Part shown: positions 35,046 through 43,923 of the stretch, one piece after another
Layout: each line of letters opens with the position of its first letter
How positions within the stretch are numbered: the first letter of the stretch is position 1
NCBI RefSeq assembly: GCF_947500765.1
Contig: NZ_CANMTH010000001.1
Location: 372,001 to 436,000 of the forward strand
Direction: 5' to 3'
DNA: 64,000 nucleotides
Source of the DNA: an uncultured Formosa sp.
GTDB taxonomy: Bacteria; Bacteroidota; Bacteroidia; Flavobacteriales; Flavobacteriaceae
Made by a program: the position numbers and the translations under genes
Notes under the pieces: generated by a model
Told to the model about the DNA's origin: nothing
Databases searched by the model: none
The model's input: only the letters and a program-made list of their open reading frames with translations

Positions 35046-35603
35046 ATGAAAAGCTTAATAAAAATATTTGCAATAGCCGTAGTTTTAATATCTGCAGTGT
35101 CTTGTCAGGAAAATGGCCGACCAAACTATCAGTTCATGCCTAATATGTATGAATCTGTAGGATACGAAACTTATAGTGAAACAGCAGCATTTAGAAATGG
35201 TGTTGAAGCTCAGTTACCAGCAGATGGTGCTATAGCAAGAGGACATATGCCTTTCACGATCCCGAATACATTAGAAGGATACGATGAAGCAAAACAGAAC
35301 TTAATGAATCCTTTAGACTCTACTTTAATCGATTTCAACAAAGGAAAAGAGTTATTCGATATCTATTGTGGTATTTGCCATGGTACTAAAGGTGACGGAC
35401 AAGGAACTTTAGTTAAAAGAGAGAAAATTTTAGGAGTTCCTAAATACGATGATGCAGGACGTAATATTACAGTTGGTAGCGTATATCATACTATTTATTA
35501 CGGAAAGAATGCAATGGGGTCTTACAAGAATCAATTGTTAGACGAAGAACGTTGGCAAGTTTCTGCTTATGTTATGAAACTTAAAGCAGATTTAGAAAAG
35601 TAA
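35046..35603 (+). CDS. actE: Alternative complex III subunit ActE, lipoprotein monohaem cytochrome c
   Basis: The 185-residue protein has a lipoprotein signal peptide ending in LISAVSC, so it is probably anchored to the periplasmic face through a lipidated cysteine at about residue 20. One CxxCH motif (CGICHGT, about residue 112) and a later axial methionine candidate in NAMGSYKNQL define a monohaem cytochrome c domain. ActE is considered the electron exit of the complex. It sits between actD and actF. Confidence 0.93.
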   Translation: MKSLIKIFAIAVVLISAVSCQENGRPNYQFMPNMYESVGYETYSETAAFRNGVEAQLPADGAIARGHMPFTIPNTLEGYDEAKQNLMNPLDSTLIDFNKGKELFDIYCGICHGTKGDGQGTLVKREKILGVPKYDDAGRNITVGSVYHTIYYGKNAMGSYKNQLLDEERWQVSAYVMKLKADLEK

Positions 35604-35631
35604 GTCGATTAGATAAAGATTATATATAGAT

Positions 35632-37017
35632 ATGTACACACTTTCAAATAAATTAAGAACATTTTCTTTCGCTCTAATAATCTTAGGATTTATAGGGGTA
35701 GTTTATGGTTTTATGTCTTCTCATAAATCTTTAGATGAAGTAAAAACTATGCTAGCTGAAGATGCTGCACATCATGGAGTAAAACAAGATGATTCGCAAG
35801 CCATTCATATAACAGAAGCACATGAAACACATGCTGAAGCTGCCGCACATGGTGAAGAATCTCAAGCCGAAACTGCACATGCAGAAGGTGCAGATGCTCA
35901 TCATGGCGATGCACATGCAGAACATGTTCAACATCAAATTGCAAATAGACCTTGGTCTGCATTATATGTTGCGGCTTTCTTTTTTATGATGATTGCTTTA
36001 GGAGCTTTAGCTTTTTATGCCATTCAAATAGCTGCACAAGCAGGTTGGTCTCCATTACTTTTTAGAGTTATGGAAGGTATAACAGCATATTTATTACCAG
36101 GAGCTATCATTGTTTTATTAATTGCAGTAGCATCTGGAACTATTGGGCATTACAATATTTTTATATGGATGGATCCTGAAGTTGTAGCCGATGATAAATT
36201 AATTCAAGGTAAATCTTCATGGTTAAATATTGGATGGTTTGCTGTGAGAGGATTAATTTACATAGCAGGATGGTGTACATACAGACACTTTTCTCGTAAA
36301 TTTAGTTTAGCACAAGATTTAGCCGACGATAACTCTAATTTCAAGAAAAACTTCCGTATATCTGCAGCATTTTTAGTATTCTTTATTTATTCAGAATCTA
36401 TTATGTCTTGGGATTGGATTATGAGTGTAGATCCACACTGGTTCTCTACGCTTTTTGGATGGTATGTTTTTGCAAGTATGTTTGTAAGTGGTATTACAGT
36501 AATTACATTAATTACAATCTACTTAAAATCTAAAGGAATGTTGCCATCTGTAAACGATAGTCATATTCATGATTTAGCTAAATTCATGTTTGGTCTTAGT
36601 GTATTCTGGACTTACTTATGGTTCTCTCAATTTATGTTACTTTGGTATTCTAACATTCCAGAAGAGGTTACTTACTTTATAACACGTATAGAAGATTATA
36701 ACTTACCATTCTTTGGTATGGTTGCCTTAAACTTCTTATTCCCATTATTAATATTAATGAATAGTGATTACAAACGTATTCCTTGGTTTGTTGTCATGGC
36801 AGGCGTTGTTATTTTATTCGGACATTATATAGATATTTTCAATATGATTATGCCTGCAACAGTAGGAGATCAATGGTTTATTGGAATACCTGAAATAAGT
36901 TCCGTATTATTATTCGCAGGATTGTTTATATTTGTGGTGTTCACAGCAATATCAAAAGCACCATTAGTTCCTAAACGTCATCCATTAATTGAAGAAAGTG
37001 AACATTTTCATTATTAA
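35632..37017 (+). CDS. actF: Alternative complex III subunit ActF, NrfD-like membrane protein with His-rich loop
   Basis: The 461-residue integral membrane protein has about ten helices and is the second NrfD-like subunit of the complex, shown by RFNRPWSALYVAAFFF-like context, SIMSWDWIMSVDPHWFST and YLWFSQFMLLWYSNIPEE. Between the first two helices (residues about 40-102) lies a loop rich in His, Glu and Ala, with over a dozen histidines, facing the outside if the first helix is inserted N-in. It may bind metal or modulate protons; this is inference. The subunit may help in proton translocation. It lies 45 bases before the oxidase subunit II gene. Confidence 0.92.
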   Translation: MYTLSNKLRTFSFALIILGFIGVVYGFMSSHKSLDEVKTMLAEDAAHHGVKQDDSQAIHITEAHETHAEAAAHGEESQAETAHAEGADAHHGDAHAEHVQHQIANRPWSALYVAAFFFMMIALGALAFYAIQIAAQAGWSPLLFRVMEGITAYLLPGAIIVLLIAVASGTIGHYNIFIWMDPEVVADDKLIQGKSSWLNIGWFAVRGLIYIAGWCTYRHFSRKFSLAQDLADDNSNFKKNFRISAAFLVFFIYSESIMSWDWIMSVDPHWFSTLFGWYVFASMFVSGITVITLITIYLKSKGMLPSVNDSHIHDLAKFMFGLSVFWTYLWFSQFMLLWYSNIPEEVTYFITRIEDYNLPFFGMVALNFLFPLLILMNSDYKRIPWFVVMAGVVILFGHYIDIFNMIMPATVGDQWFIGIPEISSVLLFAGLFIFVVFTAISKAPLVPKRHPLIEESEHFHY

Positions 37018-37062
37018 TTTACTTTTATTACTAGTAACATATAAAGACCAATAACAAACAGT

Positions 37063-38136
37063 ATGACTGCTTTATTTATAATTTTAGTTTTAGTATTTAT
37101 ATCAATAGCCATTTGGCAAATGGTTAAGATCTTCGACTTGGCTCAAGCGGGCCTACCAGAAGACGACCAAGTTGCTACAGAAAAAGATAATACCATGAAT
37201 GCCTATCTTATGATGGGGTTTTTGGCCTTTATTTATATCATTACCATTGTGTGTATTGTTAAATGGGGAGATTTACCTTTATTATCTAATTCTGCTTCTG
37301 CTCACGGACCAGATATTGATAATTTAATGATTATCTCTTTGGTGTTAATTTTTGTTGTACAAACTATAACACAGTTTCTACTTCATTTTTTCGCATTTAA
37401 ATATAAAGGACAAAAAGGTCGTAAAGCATTGTTCTTTGCCGATAATAATACCTTAGAAGCTATTTGGACTATTATTCCTGTAATTACTTTAGCAGGATTA
37501 ATTATATATGGTTTATTTACTTGGACTAGTATTATGAATGTTAGTGAAGATGATGATCCAATTGTAGTAGAACTTTATGCTCAACAATTTAACTGGAAAG
37601 CCAGATATAGTGGAGCCGATAATACTTTAGGTAAAGCTAATGTAAGATTAATTGATATTGATCGTGCTAACATTTTGGGTTTAGATGAATCTGACCCTAA
37701 TGCTCAAGACGATATTATAACTTCAGAATTACATTTACCTGTAGGAAAACCAGTATTATTTAAAATGCGTTCTCAGGACGTATTACACTCTGCTTACATG
37801 CCTCATTTTAGAGCACAAATGAACTGTGTTCCTGGTATGGTTACTCAATTTGGATTTACACCAACCGTTACTACAGCGGAAATGCGTCAGAATCCTGATA
37901 TTGTTGATAAGGTTAAGAACATTAATTCAATTAGAGTAGAGAATAGTAAAGAATTAGTTGCTAAAGGTGAAGAGGCTTTAGACCCATATGAGTTTGATTA
38001 TTTATTATTGTGTAATAAAATTTGTGGAAAATCACATTACAATATGCAAATGAAAATTATCGTAGAAACTCAAGAAGAATACGATGCTTGGATTAAAGAG
38101 CAAAAGTTGTTTAAAAATTCCCTAGTAGAAAACTAA
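37063..38136 (+). CDS. coxB: Cytochrome c oxidase subunit II with two extra N-terminal helices
   Basis: The 357-residue protein carries four hydrophobic segments before the soluble domain (about 1-24, 46-68, 87-112 and 130-152), two more than the classic subunit II. The periplasmic cupredoxin domain holds the CuA ligands: His in DVLHSAYMPHFRAQ, and Cys, Cys, His and Met in CNKICGKSHYNMQM. CuA receives electrons from ActE or ActA. It follows actF directly, so oxidoreductase and oxidase subunits are made together. Confidence 0.95.
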   Translation: MTALFIILVLVFISIAIWQMVKIFDLAQAGLPEDDQVATEKDNTMNAYLMMGFLAFIYIITIVCIVKWGDLPLLSNSASAHGPDIDNLMIISLVLIFVVQTITQFLLHFFAFKYKGQKGRKALFFADNNTLEAIWTIIPVITLAGLIIYGLFTWTSIMNVSEDDDPIVVELYAQQFNWKARYSGADNTLGKANVRLIDIDRANILGLDESDPNAQDDIITSELHLPVGKPVLFKMRSQDVLHSAYMPHFRAQMNCVPGMVTQFGFTPTVTTAEMRQNPDIVDKVKNINSIRVENSKELVAKGEEALDPYEFDYLLLCNKICGKSHYNMQMKIIVETQEEYDAWIKEQKLFKNSLVEN

Positions 38137-38174
38137 TTCAATCAAAAAAGACTTAAAAAACCGAAAATAAGATT

Positions 38175-39968
38175 ATGTCAGAACACGCAGATACTCACGC
38201 TCACGACGACGACCACGGACATCATCATAAATCAACTTTCATTACCAAATATGTGTTCAGTACAGATCATAAAATGATCTCTAAACAGTATTTGATAACT
38301 GGAATATTTATGGGGATTATTGGAATCCTTATGTCTATTATGTTCCGTATGCAAATTGCATGGCCGGAACAACCTAATGTTTTATTTGAAGCTTTATTAG
38401 GAAAATGGGCTCCAGATGGTGTTATGGATGCAGATATTTATTTAGCATTAGTAACTATACATGGAACTATAATGGTATTCTTTGTATTAACAGCTGGATT
38501 AAGTGGTACGTTTAGTAACTTATTAATTCCATTGCAAATTGGTGCTAGAGATATGGCCTCTGGATTCCTTAACATGGTATCGTATTGGTTATTCTTTGTA
38601 TCATGTATTGTTATGTTAGGCTCATTATTTGTTGAAGCCGGACCAGCAGCAGCGGGTTGGACTATTTATCCACCGTTATCTGCTTTACCTATGGCATCTA
38701 GTGGTTCTGGTATGGGAATGACACTTTGGTTAGTTTCAATGGCTATCTTTATTGCTTCTCAATTAATAGGATCTTTAAACTATATAGTTAGTGTACTTAA
38801 CCTGCGTACAAAAGGGATGTCTATGACTAGATTACCTCTTACTATTTGGGCGTTTTTTGTAACAGCTATTATTGGTTTAGTATCTTTCCCAGTATTATTA
38901 TCTGCGGCTTTATTATTAATCATGGATAGAAGTTTTGGAACATCATTCTTCTTATCAGATATCTTTATTCAAGGTGAAGTTTTACATTACCAAGGTGGTT
39001 CTCCTGTATTATTCGAACACTTATTCTGGTTTTTAGGTCACCCTGAAGTATACATTGTAATTTTACCTGCAATGGGATTAGTTTCAGAAATTATGGCAGC
39101 CAATTCACGTAAACCTATTTTTGGTTACCGTGCCATGATTGCTTCAATTTTAGCTATCGCATTTTTATCTACAATTGTATGGGGACACCATATGTTTGTA
39201 TCAGGAATGAATCCTTTCTTAGGTTCTGTATTTACATTTACAACGTTATTAATTGCTATTCCTTCTGCTGTAAAAGCCTTCAACTGGATTACAACCATTT
39301 GGAAAGGTAATATTCAGATGAATACTTCTATGTTATTTTCTATAGGTTTTGTTTCTACTTTTATTACAGGTGGTTTAACAGGTATAATTTTAGGAGATAG
39401 TGCTTTAGATATTAATGTTCACGATACTTATTTTGTAATTGCTCACTTCCACTTAGTAATGGGTATATCTGCACTTTATGGTATGTTTGCTGGTATTTAC
39501 CACTGGTATCCTAAAATGTTTGGACGTATGATGAATAAAAACTTAGGTTATATTCATTTCTGGGTCACTGCAGTATGTGCTTACGGTGTATTCTTTCCAA
39601 TGCATTTTATAGGTATGGCAGGTTTACCAAGACGTTACTATACAAACTCTAATTTTCCATTATTCGATGATTTAGCCGATGTGAATAAAGTGATTACCAT
39701 ATTTGCTATTATTGGTGGTATTTTCCAAATTGTATTCTTATATAATTTCTTTATAAGTATATTCTACGGTAAGAAAGCCCCTTTAAACCCTTGGAGATCG
39801 ACTACTTTGGAGTGGACAACTCCTGTAGAACATATTCATGGTAACTGGCCAGGAGAGCTTCCTGTAGTTTACCGTTGGGCATACGATTATAGTAAACCTG
39901 GACATGATGTAGATTTTGTACCTCAAAATATCCCTTTAAAAGAAGGAGAAGAAGAGTTGCAACACTAA
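38175..39968 (+). CDS. coxA: Cytochrome c oxidase subunit I (haem-copper)
   Basis: The 597-residue protein has twelve helices with the haem-copper signatures: GHPEVYIVILPAMG (CuB histidine and the cross-linked tyrosine), WGHHMFVSGM (CuB histidines) and HDTYFVIAHFHLVM (haem ligands). The start is His- and Asp-rich (MSEHADTHAHDDDHGHHHK). It reduces oxygen to water with proton pumping. Subunit III is not in this window after it; a terminator follows, so subunit III must be encoded elsewhere. Confidence 0.97.
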   Translation: MSEHADTHAHDDDHGHHHKSTFITKYVFSTDHKMISKQYLITGIFMGIIGILMSIMFRMQIAWPEQPNVLFEALLGKWAPDGVMDADIYLALVTIHGTIMVFFVLTAGLSGTFSNLLIPLQIGARDMASGFLNMVSYWLFFVSCIVMLGSLFVEAGPAAAGWTIYPPLSALPMASSGSGMGMTLWLVSMAIFIASQLIGSLNYIVSVLNLRTKGMSMTRLPLTIWAFFVTAIIGLVSFPVLLSAALLLIMDRSFGTSFFLSDIFIQGEVLHYQGGSPVLFEHLFWFLGHPEVYIVILPAMGLVSEIMAANSRKPIFGYRAMIASILAIAFLSTIVWGHHMFVSGMNPFLGSVFTFTTLLIAIPSAVKAFNWITTIWKGNIQMNTSMLFSIGFVSTFITGGLTGIILGDSALDINVHDTYFVIAHFHLVMGISALYGMFAGIYHWYPKMFGRMMNKNLGYIHFWVTAVCAYGVFFPMHFIGMAGLPRRYYTNSNFPLFDDLADVNKVITIFAIIGGIFQIVFLYNFFISIFYGKKAPLNPWRSTTLEWTTPVEHIHGNWPGELPVVYRWAYDYSKPGHDVDFVPQNIPLKEGEEELQH

Positions 39969-39991
39969 AAATGTAACTCCTTAATATATTA

Positions 39992-40024
39992 AAAGCCTTT
40001 TCAATTTGTTTGAAAAGGCTTTTT
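39992..40024 (+). terminator. Terminator of the act-cox cluster
   Basis: AAAAGCCTTTTCAA and TTGAAAAGGCTTTT form a 14-base stem around a five-base loop with T-rich tail. It lies 24 bases after the coxA stop codon and closes the respiratory unit. Confidence 0.92.
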
Positions 40025-40052
40025 CTTTGTACTTTACTCACCTCTATATATT

Positions 40053-40868
40053 ATGAAGAAATTTTTATCTATTGTTGGCGTTATCCTTATCATATTTGTA
40101 TATGTCTATGAACAATATTTAAAGACTGCTGATTCCTCTTCTGAAGAAGTGTATACGGATGACACAGACCTTACTGATAAAAAAGAAAATGCTTATTATT
40201 TGCCAACATCTACAACCGGACAAATAATTTACCATAATAACTATACTTTGTCTTATAATGAAAGCCATGAACAGGCGGAATGGGTGGCATACGAATTAAA
40301 AAAATCTGATATTGTATATGTCGATAGAAAACGGCCTTATTTCTATGAAGATAAAGCAGTAAAAACGAAATCTGCAGATTGGAGAAATTATAAAAAATCG
40401 GGTTATGATAAAGGGCATTTATGTCCTGCAGCTGATAGACGTAAATCTATTGCATCTTATAATGAAACCTTTTTAACTAGTAATATCTCACCCCAAAATC
40501 ACGATTTTAATGCAGGTATTTGGAATGCATTAGAACAAACTGTACGTACATGGGCAAAATCTTATAACGATGTATATGTAGTGACAGGAGGTGTCTTAAC
40601 TCCGAACTTGAAAACCATAGGAGATGAGCACGTTTCAGTTCCAAATTATTTTTATAAAATTATCTTTAAAGATGATGGAGCTAATTCTAAAATGATTGCT
40701 TTTTTAATGCCTAATAAACCCAACGAAAACAAATCTATTAAAAGTTATATTGTTTCTGTAGATCAAATTGAAGCAGAAACGGGTATAGATTTTTTTCCTA
40801 ATATAGATGACACTCTAGAAGCAAATCTAGAACGCAGTACAAATGCCGTTGGATGGCGTTTTAGATAA
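40053..40868 (+). CDS. DNA/RNA non-specific endonuclease (NucA-like), membrane-anchored or secreted
   Basis: The 271-residue protein starts with a hydrophobic segment (about residues 4-20) that could be a signal anchor. The catalytic region is YDKGHLCPAADRR (His122 in the DRGH-type motif, Lys in place of Arg), followed by TSNISPQNHDFNAGIWNALEQ with the metal-binding Asn and conserved Glu. This beta-beta-alpha metal nuclease family degrades DNA and RNA outside the cytoplasm, for nutrition or DNA clearance. It follows the oxidase terminator and has its own bidirectional one. Confidence 0.9.
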   Translation: MKKFLSIVGVILIIFVYVYEQYLKTADSSSEEVYTDDTDLTDKKENAYYLPTSTTGQIIYHNNYTLSYNESHEQAEWVAYELKKSDIVYVDRKRPYFYEDKAVKTKSADWRNYKKSGYDKGHLCPAADRRKSIASYNETFLTSNISPQNHDFNAGIWNALEQTVRTWAKSYNDVYVVTGGVLTPNLKTIGDEHVSVPNYFYKIIFKDDGANSKMIAFLMPNKPNENKSIKSYIVSVDQIEAETGIDFFPNIDDTLEANLERSTNAVGWRFR

Positions 40869-40896
40869 CTTATTTAATAACTTTAATAGTATTGAA

Positions 40897-40937
40897 TTAA
40901 AAAGTCTCAGAATTATATTTATTCTGAGACTTTTTAA
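40897..40937. terminator. Bidirectional terminator between the nuclease and the TonB-dependent receptor
   Basis: A perfect 17-base inverted repeat (TTAAAAAGTCTCAGAAT and its complement) around a seven-base loop lies 28 bases after the nuclease stop. The A/T flanks let it also end the convergent receptor gene. Confidence 0.93.
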
Positions 40938-40975
40938 GTTATAAACGCATTATATACATATTGCTAATTCATTTT

Positions 40976-43627
40976 TTACAATCTGTATCTCACACTAAGT
41001 TGAAAATTTCTTGTCTCCCCAGGTAATGCTCCTGCATACATTGCTTTTACATAATATCTGCTGTCAAAAATATTATCAATGTTTAATCTTACATTCCATT
41101 TTTTTCCAATTTCATAAGCCAATGCACCATCAAAAATCACATAGCTATCTACGTGAGCATCTACTAAACTATAACCGTTAATAGATCTTTCACTTTCATA
41201 ACTTACTCCAAAATTAAAACTTAATGGGTTTTCTGCTTTACCTATTAAATATTTGTACTGACTCCAAAAACGAGCATATGTTTTAGGTACACCTTTGGTC
41301 TGTTCTTCCGTGACATTTTCTCCTTCTAAAGTTTTAGGATCTTGAAATGTTGCATTTGCATTTAGAGATAAGAAATTAGTTACTACATAATTTATATCTA
41401 ATTCAATACCTTCTGTTCTGTTTTCTTGATCATAAAAATATCGATCTACACTTACATTGTAGTTATTAGAATTCGGATCGTCTTCATATTCATCATTAGC
41501 GTATTGTAGATTAGTTCTTGCAGTTTGAAAAAATACAAGTGAAGCCAATAAGTTGTTGTCTTTTGTTTTAAAACGCAATCCTAAATCTATAGACTTCGAT
41601 TCAGAATCTGGACGATCATCTCCATCTAACGACTCCGTAACACTATAAACTGTTCTTCCAATAGAGTAATTACCATATATAGATAATTGATCCATTGCTC
41701 TGTAATTTAATCCTAGATTATAAGCAAAACCAGAATCATTAAAATCTACCAGTTGTCCATCATTATATAAGTCTTTATAATCTTGTTTAGTGCCTAAATA
41801 TGCTCCTCCTACACGAGCAGTAAATTTATTATAATAAAGTACTTCTTGAAATCCAACGCCATAACCTTGCACTGTTTTTTCGTATTCAGATCTCAAAATA
41901 GGATCGTAATCCCAAATACTACCAGAACCCCAATTAGGATTTCTAATATCTAAGATGTAAGGAACAGGTGTTGTTGCTCTACTATCATCTGCATCCCAAG
42001 TAGAATATTGGCTGTAATCAATATGTCTTTTTTCATAATTTATACTTAATAAATGTTCTCCATGAAAAGCATTATTTGCACCCCAAGTTTTTTGAAAATC
42101 TCCAAAGTATTGAAACATTTTTTCTTGAGCTTTTACAATTCTGTATTCTTGGCGTCTTGCTGCATACGGGTAAATAACATCATCTATTATTAAAGGAGAA
42201 CGCACTCCATCATGGATAATACCACTATTCTGATAATAAGAATAGTTTAAAGCTCCTGTTTGACGTACATAATCTGAATTATAGTTTCTATATAATACTT
42301 GGTTTGTTGCTGTAAATGTTTCTACAGGTCTCCATTCATGACGTAATTTTACTCTAAATTCTTTTCCTTCATTAGGAGTTGCCAATGGAGATACTAAAGT
42401 TGCATCACCAATATCAAAAGGTTCATACCCATCTGTGGTTTCTAATGAATTTGCTAAACCTTTTCTCTGATCCTCTGTTAATTGTACTCCATAATAATTA
42501 CCGTCTTCATCTACAGCGGTATCATTAACTAAATTTTCCCAATCATAACCACCGTTTTTAGGATCGCCTAATAAACTTGTCGTTATCAATCTTACAGGAT
42601 TACCTGTAGGATCTATTTGAATGGCGTCTTCTATGTAAGCACTAGATAGTATTAATTCATGTTTATTTGTCTTAAACTTTAAAGCTCCATAATTTTCAAA
42701 TCTTTCAGAAGATACATTTCTATAACCATCTTCACTTTCGCTAGCACTTACCAAACGGTAACTTAATTTATCGGTTAATGGAGCTGTCAAATCTACCATA
42801 GCTTTATAATGTCCCCATTGGCCAAAACGAGTTTCAATGATGTATTGCTCATGGTCTAAAGGTTTCTTCTCAATTAAATTAATAATTCCTCCAGCTGCTC
42901 CCATTCCGTAAAGCCCAGTAGATGGTCCTTTTAAGACTTCAATTTTTTCAATATTAGTTTGAGAACGCACAGGATTAAAAGTGTTTCCTAAACTCCCACC
43001 ACCATACATACCGTCGTAAGAATAACTAGATTCTAATCCTCTAATAAGTAAATTATCTCCAATATTGTAATTATTACCCGCTTGCGTAACACCACTTATG
43101 TTTCTAATACTTTCTTGTATAGTACTATTTGCTTGCTGGTCTAATAAATAGCTAGCAACTACAACAACAGGAGCAGGCGTATTCATAAGTGTTATAGCAG
43201 ATTTTGTTGCAGATCGTGATACTGTTGGAATTTTTTCTTTATCAAAATGTGCTTCAATTAACACTTCATCTAAATTTTCTGATTCCTTCTTTAGTTTAAA
43301 ATCGACATGATAGATGTCACTCGCATTAATAGTTACCGTTTTTTTAATCGTTTTATACCCAATATACGATGCAGATATGGTTACCTCTCCAAGAGGTGCA
43401 TTAAGGTTAAATATCCCGTTATCGTTAGACGAAGTTCCTAAATTAGTCCCTAGTATTTGTAGAGATACATTTGATAGGGCAGAACCGTCTTGGTCTATGG
43501 TTGTTCCTGAAATCTTCCCTTTAGTATTTTGTGCACTTATATATTGAAAATTTAATGCAATGAGTAGTATGTAGCATACTGTTTTCTTGAAGTTTATTAA
43601 ACCGCTTTCAATTTTTATATTATTCAT
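40976..43627 (-). CDS. TonB-dependent siderophore-type outer-membrane receptor
   Basis: The 883-residue protein has a signal peptide near residues 10-32, then a carboxypeptidase-D-like domain typical of Bacteroidetes receptors (KGKISGTTIDQDGSALSNVS), a linker and a plug domain with NTPAPVVVVASYLLDQQANSTIQESIRNISGV-like pattern and IEKIEVLKGPSTGLYGMGAAGGIINLI. The remainder is a barrel of about 22 strands ending in FQLSVRYRL. The plug pattern is typical of ferric siderophore receptors (FhuE/FpvA type), but the ligand cannot be read. It is monocistronic, divergent from ruvB, with a 134-base leader. Iron regulation is expected but no clear Fur box was found. Confidence 0.92.
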   Translation of the reverse strand: MNNIKIESGLINFKKTVCYILLIALNFQYISAQNTKGKISGTTIDQDGSALSNVSLQILGTNLGTSSNDNGIFNLNAPLGEVTISASYIGYKTIKKTVTINASDIYHVDFKLKKESENLDEVLIEAHFDKEKIPTVSRSATKSAITLMNTPAPVVVVASYLLDQQANSTIQESIRNISGVTQAGNNYNIGDNLLIRGLESSYSYDGMYGGGSLGNTFNPVRSQTNIEKIEVLKGPSTGLYGMGAAGGIINLIEKKPLDHEQYIIETRFGQWGHYKAMVDLTAPLTDKLSYRLVSASESEDGYRNVSSERFENYGALKFKTNKHELILSSAYIEDAIQIDPTGNPVRLITTSLLGDPKNGGYDWENLVNDTAVDEDGNYYGVQLTEDQRKGLANSLETTDGYEPFDIGDATLVSPLATPNEGKEFRVKLRHEWRPVETFTATNQVLYRNYNSDYVRQTGALNYSYYQNSGIIHDGVRSPLIIDDVIYPYAARRQEYRIVKAQEKMFQYFGDFQKTWGANNAFHGEHLLSINYEKRHIDYSQYSTWDADDSRATTPVPYILDIRNPNWGSGSIWDYDPILRSEYEKTVQGYGVGFQEVLYYNKFTARVGGAYLGTKQDYKDLYNDGQLVDFNDSGFAYNLGLNYRAMDQLSIYGNYSIGRTVYSVTESLDGDDRPDSESKSIDLGLRFKTKDNNLLASLVFFQTARTNLQYANDEYEDDPNSNNYNVSVDRYFYDQENRTEGIELDINYVVTNFLSLNANATFQDPKTLEGENVTEEQTKGVPKTYARFWSQYKYLIGKAENPLSFNFGVSYESERSINGYSLVDAHVDSYVIFDGALAYEIGKKWNVRLNIDNIFDSRYYVKAMYAGALPGETRNFQLSVRYRL

Positions 43628-43674
43628 TATATTTGGAAATAGTGTTTTTTTAATCAGATTAAATTGGCATTATT

Positions 43675-43711
43675 CCAGTATGATGTTTGGCGACGGCATA
43701 CTGGTTTTTTT
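43675..43711 (+). terminator. Terminator-like hairpin in the receptor leader region
   Basis: CCAGTATG (43675-43682) and CATACTGG (43697-43704) pair around a 14-base loop and are followed on the plus strand by seven T. On that strand a TATATTTG box lies at 43628-43635, so a transcript of about 70 bases antisense to the receptor leader is conceivable. On the minus strand the same hairpin sits inside the receptor 5' leader, with no T run. Confidence 0.5.
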
Positions 43712-43767
43712 ATGTTTATTTTTTACATTTAGAAGTGTCTTTAATTGTTCTTTAAAAAAATTAGCCG

Positions 43768-43775
43768 CAAATGTA
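43768..43775 (-). promoter_or_regulatory. Putative -7 box of the TonB-dependent receptor gene
   Basis: The minus strand reads TACATTTG, an exact TAnnTTTG match, about 140 bases before the start codon. A TTG -33 match is absent at normal spacing; dependence on an activator is possible. Confidence 0.4.
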
Positions 43776-43923
43776 ATTCATTATTTTTATTTAATCTTAA
43801 TAAGAGTAATAATAAATGTATATTTTACGTTTTATAGTATAAGCTACTGTTATAATAATTTCAGTTGCCATTTTTACTATATTTGTTGAAAGCAGAATTT
43901 GCTTTAGTTTAGAATAATTTTTT

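Larger units (their letters stand above)
43628..43923. other. Divergent control region between the receptor and ruvB
   Basis: This AT-rich 296-base region carries the receptor promoter (minus) and must carry that of ruvB (plus). It also contains a 15-base palindrome TTTAATCAGATTAAA at 43649-43663, which could be an operator for the receptor, and a hairpin at 43675-43704. Open frames on the plus strand here are AT-rich and hydrophobic and are not convincing genes. Confidence 0.5.

Noticed and set aside
35747..35962. Two minus-strand frames rich in His, Leu and Met opposite actF
   Set aside because: They are mirror images of the His/Glu/Ala-rich codons of the ActF loop, not genes.
28420..39968. 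The act-cox cluster as a new respiratory system
   Set aside because: Gene order and motifs match the known alternative complex III plus cytochrome c oxidase cluster of Bacteroidetes; only details (extra haem, His-rich loop, subunit II helices) were kept as findings.
43768..43820. A Fur box upstream of the TonB-dependent receptor
   Set aside because: The AT-rich stretch has partial similarity only; no convincing 19-base inverted repeat of the Fur type is seen.
43587..43889. A 100-codon hydrophobic plus-strand frame between the receptor and ruvB
   Set aside because: It has a non-ATG start, overlaps the receptor start, and includes the hairpin and palindrome region; its hydrophobicity follows from T-rich DNA.
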